Shown here: positions 1-6,802 of the stretch, piece by piece
Layout: every line of letters starts with the position of its first letter
How positions within the stretch are numbered: the first letter of the stretch is position 1
Assembly (NCBI GenBank): GCA_022796475.1
Contig: JAAWIS010000030.1
Location: 1 to 37,198, forward strand
Direction of reading: 5' to 3'
From: Lachnospiraceae bacterium
Lineage (GTDB): Bacteria; Bacillota; Clostridia; Lachnospirales; Lachnospiraceae
DNA length: 37,198 nt
The notes under the pieces: model-generated
Seen by the model: only the letters and a program-made list of their open reading frames with translations
Database searches by the model: none
What the model was told of the DNA's origin: nothing
Program-made: the position numbers and the translations under genes

Positions 1-102
1 CTGTGAACCCTCCGGGGGGATGTGCAGAAAACGGGCATGGAAGATGTCGCTTTGCGACCCCGTTTTCGCACAGCTCAGCGGCGGGGCGCTGAGCTTTCAC
101 AG
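1..102 (+). repeat. 102-bp interspersed palindromic repeat, copy A
   Basis: The element begins CTGTGAA and ends TTCACAG, a 7-bp terminal inverted repeat. Inside are two nested stems: TGTGCAGAAAACGGG pairs with CCCGTTTTCGCACA (one bulge), and AGCTCAGCG pairs with CGCTGAGCT. A near-identical copy lies at 150-250, an inverted copy at 22609-22710 and a diverged one at 13724-13842. It is noncoding and lies upstream of malQ. The left boundary coincides with the window edge, so it could extend further. Confidence 0.8.
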
Positions 103-149
103 TCCCCCCATGCCCAGCTTAGGACACCACCGTGAATGAAAGGGGATTC

Positions 150-250
150 CTGTGAACCCTCGGGGGGATGTGCAGAAAACGGGCACGGAAGATGTCGCTT
201 TGCGACCCCGTTTTCGCACAGCTCAGCGACGGGGCGCTGAGCTTTCACAG
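150..250 (+). repeat. 102-bp interspersed palindromic repeat, copy B
   Basis: Direct repeat of copy A with only a few substitutions and one base fewer, separated from it by a 47-bp spacer. It keeps the same terminal CTGTGAA/TTCACAG and the same internal stems. It ends about 55 bp before malQ, so it may fall in the malQ leader. The rest of 1-305 holds no convincing gene; short frames through it are translations of the palindromes. Confidence 0.8.
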
Positions 251-305
251 TCGCAAATGAAAACATTGAAAAGCATATTTTTACAGAAGGGGAGGAGCTA
301 TAGAA

Positions 306-1814
306 ATGAATCGAACAGCAGGCATATTGTTGCCAATTACCAGCCTGCCGTCTAAGTATGGCATTGGCTGCTTTTCAAAAAGTGCATATGACTTTATTGA
401 CTGGTTAAAAAAGGCAGGTCAGTGTTACTGGCAGATCCTGCCTTTAGTTCCCACCAGTTATGGGGATTCGCCCTATCAGTCTTTTTCTACTTATGCAGGG
501 AATCCTTATTTTATCAGCCTTGAAGCCTTAATTGAAGAAGGGGTGCTGACAGAAGAGGAATGTGATGGGGCTGATTTTGGCAGTGATCCAAAGGAGGTTG
601 ACTATGAAAAACTGTATCAGGCCCGTTACCTTCTTTTGCGGAAGGCTTATGAGCGAAGCCAAATTGCCCAAAATCCGGAGTACCTGAAGTTTGTCGAAGA
701 AAATAGCTGGTGGCTGAAGGACTATGGACTGTTTATGGCAGTGAAAGAGCGGTTTCAGGGCAAGCCCTGGACTGAGTGGGCAGAGGATATCCGCCTTCGG
801 TGGGATTTTGCCATGGACTACTACAGGAGAGAGCAGTATTTTGAGATTGAATTCCACCAGTATCTTCAGTACCAGTTTTATAAACAGTGGATGAAACTGA
901 AAACCTATGCCAATGAAAACGGAATTCGGATTGTAGGGGATATCCCTATCTATGTAGCGCTGGACAGTGCAGATACCTGGGCCTGTCCGGAACTGTTTCA
1001 GTTGGATTCGAATAATGTGCCCATTGCAGTAGCCGGGTGTCCGCCAGACGGGTTTTCCGCCACAGGGCAGCTTTGGGGAAATCCTCTTTACCGCTGGGAA
1101 TACCATGAATCCACAGGTTTCCAGTGGTGGATGAAGCGTCTTGATTACTGCTTCCGGCTGTATGATGTAGTGCGGATTGATCATTTCCGGGGATTTGATC
1201 AATATTATTCCATCCCCTTTGGTGCTGAATCAGCGGTTAACGGAACCTGGGAACAGGGCCCGGGTATCCGGCTGTTTAACCGGATGAGGGAAGTTTTAGG
1301 CCATCGGGAAGTAATTGCTGAGGATCTTGGATACGTAACGGATTCGGTGAGAAAGCTTGTGGCGGACAGCGGTTTTCCAGGGATGAAGGTTCTGGAATTT
1401 GCTTTTGATTCCCGTGATACTGGCTGTGCAAATGACTATCTTCCCCACAATTATATCGAAAACTGTGTGGCATATACAGGAACCCATGATAATGAAACAT
1501 TAGCAGGGTGGTTTAACAGCATTACTAAGGAAGAGCTGGATTTGGCGAGAAATTACCTGTGCGATGAATATACACCGAAGAAATATTTGTACCGCTCATT
1601 TATCAGTCTGGTGATGCGAAGCTGTGCCTGTCTTTGCATCATTCCGATGCAGGACTATTTAGGTTATGATAATTCTGCCAGGATGAACCGGCCTTCCACA
1701 GTGGGAACTAACTGGAAATGGAGATTGACCGAAGAAGAGTTAAGTCAAGAACTGCAAAAGGAAATTTATGAAACCGCCAGGCGGTACGGAAGACTTGGCT
1801 GGCAGGCAGAATGA
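306..1814 (+). CDS. malQ: 4-alpha-glucanotransferase (amylomaltase, GH77)
   Basis: MalQ transfers alpha-1,4-glucan segments between malto-oligosaccharides in the cytoplasm, feeding maltodextrin and glycogen use. At 502 residues it has the normal family length. GH77 motifs are visible in order: the N-terminal LPSKYGIGCF and GDSPYQSFS region, GDIPIYVALDSAD, PPDGFSATGQLWGNP, the nucleophile region RIDHFRGF, the acid/base region IAEDLG and the transition-state region GTHDNE, ending with the NRPSTVGTNWKWR block. The ATG at 306 is preceded by GGGGAGGAG at 7-8 bases. No other maltodextrin gene is adjacent, so it looks like a single-gene unit, ended by the inverted repeat at 1901-2002. The family call is secure. 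Confidence 0.95.
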   Translation: MNRTAGILLPITSLPSKYGIGCFSKSAYDFIDWLKKAGQCYWQILPLVPTSYGDSPYQSFSTYAGNPYFISLEALIEEGVLTEEECDGADFGSDPKEVDYEKLYQARYLLLRKAYERSQIAQNPEYLKFVEENSWWLKDYGLFMAVKERFQGKPWTEWAEDIRLRWDFAMDYYRREQYFEIEFHQYLQYQFYKQWMKLKTYANENGIRIVGDIPIYVALDSADTWACPELFQLDSNNVPIAVAGCPPDGFSATGQLWGNPLYRWEYHESTGFQWWMKRLDYCFRLYDVVRIDHFRGFDQYYSIPFGAESAVNGTWEQGPGIRLFNRMREVLGHREVIAEDLGYVTDSVRKLVADSGFPGMKVLEFAFDSRDTGCANDYLPHNYIENCVAYTGTHDNETLAGWFNSITKEELDLARNYLCDEYTPKKYLYRSFISLVMRSCACLCIIPMQDYLGYDNSARMNRPSTVGTNWKWRLTEEELSQELQKEIYETARRYGRLGWQAE

Positions 1815-1879
1815 CAGCGGCTCAAGCGTTACCGTTTAAGTGGGGAAAACACATAGGCGTAAGGGATTAAGCCGCTGTC
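1813..1879. other. Inverted repeat at the malQ stop
   Basis: GACAGCGGCT (1813-1822) and AGCCGCTGTC (1870-1879) are perfect complements separated by 47 bases, starting inside the malQ stop codon. There is no T run after the second arm. It could be an mRNA 3' stabilising stem ahead of the true terminator, or a worn mobile repeat. Confidence 0.45.
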
Positions 1880-1900
1880 CCAACCGCGTTCCGGTGCCAG

Positions 1901-2002
1901 AGGGTGCTGCAAAACGGAACTAATCATACAATATACAGTTGAAATTTTTGATAAATATACGACATATTGTATGAAATCCGGATTTTGCAGCACTCTCTTT
2001 TT
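1901..2002 (+). terminator. Long nested inverted-repeat terminator (family T, copy 1)
   Basis: The outer arms GGTGCTGCAAAA and TTTTGCAGCACT enclose a second perfect 10-bp stem, CATACAATAT (1925-1934) with ATATTGTATG (1964-1973), and are followed by a T run. It sits between the convergent genes malQ and the PurF-like gene. The T run serves + strand transcripts; termination from the minus side is possible but less supported. Relatives lie at 18545-18589 and 21482-21580. Confidence 0.75.
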
Positions 2003-2005
2003 AAG

Positions 2006-3493
2006 TTACTCTTTTCCGCTCCAGCAGTAAGTACACAGTTTTTCAGATGGAAGCCCAATGGATTGAATCAAATCATCTAGTCTATGATACTTTAAAGAAG
2101 TAAAGTTTAAGCGTTCCCGGATGGTTTCTACCATTTCTTTATAATTTTGGCTGTCCGGATCCCCATAGTTATGCAGCACTTCCTCAGATACCTGTTCCCC
2201 TTCCCGTTCCCGGATGATCCTTCGGGTAATTAAGTCCAGGTCAGAATTAGAACGTGAGAAATTTAAGTATTTGCACCCAAACAGCAGGGGAGGGCAGGCA
2301 GGGCGGATATGGACTTCTTTTGCGCCGCTTTGATACAGAAATTCCGTAGTTTCACCTAACTGGGTTCCGCGAACGATAGAATCGTCAATTAAAAGAAGGC
2401 TTTTATTCCGAATCAGGGCATCAACAGGGATCAGCTTCATTTTGGCGATTAAATTCCTCTGGCTTTGATTCTGAGGCATAAAGGAGCGGGGCCAGGTGGG
2501 GGTGTATTTAATAAAAGGCCTTGCAAAGGGAATTCCGGATTCATTGGCATATCCGATGGCATGGGCAATACCGGAATCCGGCACCCCTGCTACGATATCC
2601 GGATGGATCCCCGGTTCAGAAGCAGAAGGCTCCTTTTGGAGGCAGCCGGATGGTTTGCTGTGGCATTGGGCGGTACAGCTTTTGCAGCCCATATCTCTCT
2701 GAGCCAGGATCCGGCCGCAGCGGTAACGCATCTCTTCTACATTTACTCCTTCATATCCGGAAGTAGGATAGCCATAGTAAACCCACAGGAAGGAACAAAT
2801 CTTCATTTCATTTTTGGGCTTTGCCAGGGACTGGATTCCTTCTGGCGTGATCAATACGATCTCACCAGGGCCAAGCTCTGAGTAGTCGTGGTAGCCTAAA
2901 TTAATATAAGCAAAGCTTTCAAAGGAAACACAGAAAGCATTATCCCTTTTCCCGATTACCACAGGGGTGCGCCCGTAACGATCCCTGGAAGCATAAATTC
3001 CCTCTGGAGTAAGGATTAAAATGGTCATGGATCCGTCAATTAATTCCTGGGCATGAAGAAGCCCTTCGGTAATGCTTTGTTTTTGCGTAATAATGGACGC
3101 GGTCAGTTCTGTGGCATTAATTCGGCCGCCGCTCATTTCCATAAAGTGAATGTGGTTATTTTCATAGGCGTTGCGGATCAAAGCTTCTGCATTGTTGATT
3201 TTTCCCACAGTTGCAATGGCAAAACTGCCTAAATGGGATTGAATCAAAAGAGGCTGAGGCTCATTATCGGAAATGGATCCGATGCCGGAATTTCCTTTTA
3301 ATTCTTCTACATCCCGTTCGAACTTGGTTCGGAAAGGAGAGTTTTCTATATTATGAATGCTGCGCTGGAAACCGTCTTTTCCGTAAACTGCCATACCGCC
3401 TCTTCTGGTGCCAAGATGAGAATGGTAATCCGTGCCGAAAAATAAATCCATAACACAATCTTCCTTTGATGTTACACCAAAAAATCCACCCAT
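2006..3493 (-). CDS. PurF-like amidophosphoribosyltransferase lacking the N-terminal catalytic cysteine
   Basis: The protein has 495 residues. The C-terminal half is a phosphoribosyltransferase with an intact PRPP loop (LLLIDDSIVRGT, about residues 366-377) and GVPDSG at 303-308. The N-terminal half resembles the class II glutaminase domain of PurF, but the mature PurF N-terminus (Cys-Gly-Val-Phe-Gly) is replaced by MGGFFGV, so the Cys nucleophile is absent. The only nearby cysteine is Cys13. Cysteines at 233, 400/407, 487 and 490 could correspond to the 4Fe-4S ligands of Bacillus-type PurF. An unusual Cys-rich insert (Cys 259, 270, 273, 277, 284) precedes the PRPP region. The ATG at 3493 has GGAGGA eight bases upstream, so the start is firm. 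No other purine gene is adjacent. It may be ammonia-dependent, use a partner glutaminase, or do a different transfer; the canonical first step of purine synthesis is not safe to assume. Confidence 0.8.
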   Translation of the reverse strand: MGGFFGVTSKEDCVMDLFFGTDYHSHLGTRRGGMAVYGKDGFQRSIHNIENSPFRTKFERDVEELKGNSGIGSISDNEPQPLLIQSHLGSFAIATVGKINNAEALIRNAYENNHIHFMEMSGGRINATELTASIITQKQSITEGLLHAQELIDGSMTILILTPEGIYASRDRYGRTPVVIGKRDNAFCVSFESFAYINLGYHDYSELGPGEIVLITPEGIQSLAKPKNEMKICSFLWVYYGYPTSGYEGVNVEEMRYRCGRILAQRDMGCKSCTAQCHSKPSGCLQKEPSASEPGIHPDIVAGVPDSGIAHAIGYANESGIPFARPFIKYTPTWPRSFMPQNQSQRNLIAKMKLIPVDALIRNKSLLLIDDSIVRGTQLGETTEFLYQSGAKEVHIRPACPPLLFGCKYLNFSRSNSDLDLITRRIIREREGEQVSEEVLHNYGDPDSQNYKEMVETIRERLNFTSLKYHRLDDLIQSIGLPSEKLCTYCWSGKE

Positions 3494-3515
3494 ATGTGAT
3501 TTCCTCCAAAATTGT

Positions 3516-3582
3516 ATTATGCACTCCCGAAGTCTTTTTGTGCCTGATTTTGTGAGATGAGCTTCTGCCAGATGTGCATAAT
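3516..3582 (-). promoter_or_regulatory. Structured 5' leader of the PurF-like gene
   Basis: In the minus-strand transcript ATTATGCAC (3582-3574) pairs perfectly with GTGCATAAT (3524-3516), closing a 49-base loop that ends about 10 bases before the GGAGGA ribosome binding site. This is the layout of a cis-acting RNA or translational switch. It does not match the purine, PRPP, ZTP or glutamine riboswitch consensus as I know them. The rest of 3494-3803 holds the amidase promoter and no gene; I could not identify a clear minus-strand promoter. Confidence 0.45.
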
Positions 3583-3725
3583 TTCATGAATAAGTCGTTA
3601 AATAGTCATAAAGCATTTTAAGTGTAACATAGTTTATATAAGTAATACAATCCTGGTGATATATTAAATATTCTTATAAATGATTAAGTGGCAGATAAAA
3701 TTGCAGGAAAAATGGACGACAAAAA

Positions 3726-3754
3726 TTGACATAAAAGCAGAATTAAGATAGACT
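3726..3754 (+). promoter_or_regulatory. Sigma-A-type promoter for the amidase gene
   Basis: Perfect -35 TTGACA (3726-3731), 17-base spacer, -10 TAGACT (3749-3754). Predicted transcription start near 3761, about 43 bases before the amidase ATG. Confidence 0.6.
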
Positions 3755-3803
3755 GAAAGAAAATCAGAGTTGATTTGGACAGCAGAAAGCAGAGGATGGC
3801 GCC

Positions 3804-4841
3804 ATGAAGGGAGAAAATCAGATTTTTTATACCATTTCAGGAGAAGGGAATGGGGATGCAGACAGTGAAGAAAGTTGGGATGATGACAGGATCGTAAGTT
3901 TTAACCGCAGACGGTATGTTCCTGCCAAAAAGCAAAAGCAGAAGTTAAACATAGGCATGGCAGAAAAGGGGCAAAATGCTTACGGCCTGAATGTCTACCA
4001 GCCTCATTGGAAGCGGAATCCGGAAACGAATCCGTATCCCATGCCAAAGAAGCTGAAGGCAAGCACTATCCGAATTTCAGGAAGCCCGGTTGTCAGCATG
4101 AGTCAGGCGCCCAAAGGACGGACTGCCTTTAAAGGACCGAAAGCTCAGGTGAAAGATCAGGGGGCTTTTCGGGAAAAGGGAAACAGGAAAAAGAAGGGAA
4201 ATGGCTTTCACTCTTTAATTTTGCTGATTCTGGTACTGATGCTTGCCTTTACAGCAGGAATAGGAACTGGCTGGTTTTTATGGGGAAATGATCGCCAGGC
4301 AGCAGTAAATCTTGGGGCAATTCAAATCCCCCAGTGGGTGAAACAGGAATTAATCCGGAAAAATATTTATTCCCGGCCAGCAGTATCCCTTCGCCAGGTA
4401 AATGATATTGTGATCCACTATGTGGCGAATCCAGGTTCCAGCGCAGAGCAGAACCGGAATTATTTTGACCGCCTGGCAGATCAGGGGGAAAAGGGCACCA
4501 GTGCCAGTGCCCATTTTATTATCGGGCTGGATGGGGAGATTATCCAGTGCATTCCGATCCATGAAATTGCCTATGCTTCCAATAACCGCAACAGTGATAC
4601 CATTGCCATCGAATGCTGCCATCCCGATGAAACCGGAAAATTCACAGAAGCCACATATGAATCCTTAGTAAAGCTTACTGCATGGCTTTGTGATGAAACC
4701 GGAATCAGCCGAAAAGATATTATCCGCCATTATGATATAACAGAAAAAAACTGTCCAAAATATTTTGTGGATCATGAGGAGGCGTGGAAAACTTTCCGGA
4801 ATGACGTAAAGGCCTATAAGGGGGATTGGGAAAGCCGTTAG
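3804..4841 (+). CDS. Membrane-anchored N-acetylmuramoyl-L-alanine amidase (Amidase_2)
   Basis: The protein has 345 residues: a basic, low-complexity cytoplasmic N-terminus of about 130 residues, one membrane segment (about 135-160), and an extracellular amidase domain (about 198-335). The domain shows the Amidase_2/PGRP zinc ligands His205 (IVIHY), His309 (IIRHYD) and Cys317 (KNCPKY), with SAHFIIGLDG and the substrate-face sequence ECCHPDETG. The family cuts the bond between N-acetylmuramic acid and L-alanine in peptidoglycan, so a wall-remodelling or sporulation/germination role is likely. The long cytoplasmic tail is larger than usual and has no recognised domain. The stop codon overlaps that of convergent sdaAA by two bases, so no terminator separates them. 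The ATG at 3804 has only a modest AGAGGA site upstream. Confidence 0.88.
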   Translation: MKGENQIFYTISGEGNGDADSEESWDDDRIVSFNRRRYVPAKKQKQKLNIGMAEKGQNAYGLNVYQPHWKRNPETNPYPMPKKLKASTIRISGSPVVSMSQAPKGRTAFKGPKAQVKDQGAFREKGNRKKKGNGFHSLILLILVLMLAFTAGIGTGWFLWGNDRQAAVNLGAIQIPQWVKQELIRKNIYSRPAVSLRQVNDIVIHYVANPGSSAEQNRNYFDRLADQGEKGTSASAHFIIGLDGEIIQCIPIHEIAYASNNRNSDTIAIECCHPDETGKFTEATYESLVKLTAWLCDETGISRKDIIRHYDITEKNCPKYFVDHEEAWKTFRNDVKAYKGDWESR

Positions 4842-5716
4842 CCGAAAATTTCACGGCAAAGCCGGCAGCCGGTAGGGGTGGCAGCTAAGCCGCCTTCGGC
4901 AGTTTCTTTTAATGAAGAAGGCATTTGCTGCCCGATCCGTTTCATAGCCTGGATTACTTCTTCTGTTGGGATTGCTGACTGGATCCCTGCAAGGGAAAGC
5001 TCACAGGCAGTAAAGGCGTTGGCGACTCCCAGTGCATTTCGCTTGATGCAGGGGACTTCTACCAGCCCGGCAACCGGATCGCAGACCAGTCCTAAGATAT
5101 TTTTCAGGGCGATGGCGCAGCTATTTGATACCATTTGGGGAGTTCCGCCTAAAAGTTCTGTTAAGGCACAGGCCGCCATAGCAGAGGCGGTTCCAACTTC
5201 TGCCTGACAGCCTCCCTCCGCACCGGAGATGGAGGCATTTTTTGCGATTACCATACCAATGGCAGAAGCGGTAAAAAGGGACATAACCACAGAATCCTCA
5301 GGAAGCTGTTTGGATTCCATTACAGAAATCAGAGCTGCAGGCAGTACGCCGCAGGAACCGGCCGTAGGAGCTGCAACAATCCGTCCCATGGAAGAATTGT
5401 ATTCCGCTACAGCCAGAGCCATGCTTAAGGCACTGCCAAAAAGGGTGCCAAAATGGTTTTTGCCTTGTTCCACTGCCTGCTTCATCCGATAAGCAGATCC
5501 GCCGCTTAAGCCGCTGGCAGAGCGCAGGTCAGGATCCATGCCGTTTTGAACGGACTCCCGCATAACATGAAAACTTTCCTTCATAACAAAATACACATCT
5601 TCTTTCGTTTTTTCCATTGACAGGGCCTGCTCCTCAAGCACAATATCGGAAATCCGGCTTCCATTTTCCTGTGCGGCATAGGCAAGCTCCTCTACTGTAA
5701 GATACGATAATTTCAT
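4838..5716 (-). CDS. sdaAA: L-serine dehydratase, iron-sulfur-dependent, alpha subunit
   Basis: Catalytic subunit of the oxygen-labile 4Fe-4S L-serine ammonia-lyase that converts L-serine to pyruvate and ammonia in the cytoplasm. The 292-residue length is typical for the split two-subunit form of Gram-positives. Family blocks include SCGVLPAAL, a Gly/Ala-rich core, and the Cys-containing segment CAIALKNILGLVCDPVAG followed by EVPCIKRNA; three cysteines of this C-terminal half coordinate the cluster in the family. The last residues contain GCRLCREIFG. It follows sdaAB by 98 bases and is the second gene of the minus-strand operon. Its TAA overlaps the TAG of the convergent amidase gene. Confidence 0.94.
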   Translation of the reverse strand: MKLSYLTVEELAYAAQENGSRISDIVLEEQALSMEKTKEDVYFVMKESFHVMRESVQNGMDPDLRSASGLSGGSAYRMKQAVEQGKNHFGTLFGSALSMALAVAEYNSSMGRIVAAPTAGSCGVLPAALISVMESKQLPEDSVVMSLFTASAIGMVIAKNASISGAEGGCQAEVGTASAMAACALTELLGGTPQMVSNSCAIALKNILGLVCDPVAGLVEVPCIKRNALGVANAFTACELSLAGIQSAIPTEEVIQAMKRIGQQMPSSLKETAEGGLAATPTGCRLCREIFG

Positions 5717-5814
5717 AATGAAACCTTTCTAAATTATTTGAACGATTCTTGGCTGCAGTACAGTATTGGGTTAATTCCGGCACATAATTGTTCAAGTGCC
5801 AGGTGATCCGTATA

Positions 5815-6474
5815 TTAATTTAATTTCAGAAGCACCACATCCACCACATGGGGGATGGAAAGGATACTTTCGGCAGCTTTTGCATCCATGGACTGATCCA
5901 TTTCAATGGTCATAATAGCCAGCCCGCCCTTTTCCTGACGGTTTAACCGAAAATTGGCGATATTAGCCTGACAGCCGGATACCAGGGCTGTAACGTGTGC
6001 AATCACACCTGGATGATCGTGGTGAAGCACGATTAAAGTAGGATATTGGCCGGAAAAATGAACGAGCATATCATTAATCGATGTGATTTGGATATTGCCG
6101 CCGCCCACACTGGCACCCTGGAGAGAAACATTTTTTTTCGATTTTCCAGTCAGCCGGATTTGTACGGTATTAGGGTGGGCATCCTCAATCGTGCCTGTGG
6201 AAATGACGATGTTTATTCCGGCTTCTTCTGCCAGGTTAATGCTGTCCCGGATTCTGGGATCCCAGGGATCAAAGCCTAAAATGCCTCCTATTACAGCTTT
6301 ATCCGTTCCGTGGCCGCGGTAGGTTTTTGCAAAGGAGCCATGAAACAGGATTTCGGCTTCTAATGGCTCTTCGCCTAAAAGCAGGCGGGCTGCTTTCCCG
6401 ATACGGGCTGCTCCTGCTGTATGGGAGCTGGAAGGTCCAATCATAACTGGACCAACAATATCAAAAACATTCAT
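5815..6474 (-). CDS. sdaAB: L-serine dehydratase, iron-sulfur-dependent, beta subunit
   Basis: Partner subunit of SdaAA. The 219-residue protein begins MNVFDIVGPVMIGPSSSHTA; the GPSSSHTAG block is the family hallmark. The last 75 or so residues form an ACT domain (HHDHPGVIAHV through IANFRLNRQEKGGLAIMTIE), which in this family helps bind serine. I chose the ATG at 6474 because GGAGGAAAAG lies directly upstream and the family N-terminus starts there. The open frame continues to 6627, but those 51 extra codons look like leader sequence and span the predicted promoter. The pair probably serves serine fermentation or detoxification. Confidence 0.94.
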   Translation of the reverse strand: MNVFDIVGPVMIGPSSSHTAGAARIGKAARLLLGEEPLEAEILFHGSFAKTYRGHGTDKAVIGGILGFDPWDPRIRDSINLAEEAGINIVISTGTIEDAHPNTVQIRLTGKSKKNVSLQGASVGGGNIQITSINDMLVHFSGQYPTLIVLHHDHPGVIAHVTALVSGCQANIANFRLNRQEKGGLAIMTIEMDQSMDAKAAESILSIPHVVDVVLLKLN

Positions 6475-6553
6475 ATCTTTTCCTCCGTCTGTTTCTGCAG
6501 ATCCTTCCTTCTTCTTGCCGACAGGCATCCTGCCATAACAAGAAGATACCTTA

Positions 6554-6581
6554 AGTATATCAAATCTTATAAAAAGCACAA
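6554..6581 (-). promoter_or_regulatory. Promoter for sdaAB-sdaAA
   Basis: Reading the minus strand: TTGTGC (6581-6576), 16-base spacer, TATACT (6559-6554). Predicted start near 6547, about 73 bases before the sdaAB ATG. The divergent region 6475-6802 also carries the promoter of the Na/Pi transporter; I see no gene in it. Confidence 0.5.
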
Positions 6582-6640
6582 TAGACAAGGGACCTGTTTT
6601 CTCTGTTTCGCCCATTTTCGCCAGCAATCAACAAATTATA

Positions 6641-6670
6641 TTGAAAGCGGTTCCATTCTTGTGTTATGAT
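6641..6670 (+). promoter_or_regulatory. Promoter for the Na/Pi-cotransporter gene
   Basis: TTGAAA (6641-6646), 18-base spacer, TATGAT (6665-6670). Predicted start near 6677, giving a leader of roughly 125 bases. Confidence 0.5.
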
Positions 6671-6802
6671 AGATCCGTCATATAAGAAAATAATGAAATC
6701 CAGAATTAAGAGCACACCAGTATTCTGTCTAACATTTAATGCAGACACCACACAAGCAGTCAGAACATAAAACAGTGCTCTGGAAAACAAGAGAGGTATT
6801 AA

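Noticed and set aside
75-266. Short frames across the first two palindromic repeats
   Set aside because: They are translations of structured repeats with no start signals, and the repeated DNA itself explains them.
3516-3582. Known purine or PRPP riboswitch in the PurF-like leader
   Set aside because: The conserved core sequences of those classes are not present, so I report only an unassigned structured leader.
6475-6627. Extended start of the sdaAB reading frame
   Set aside because: The extra 51 codons cover the predicted promoter and do not resemble the family; the ATG at 6474 has a strong ribosome site and the family N-terminus.
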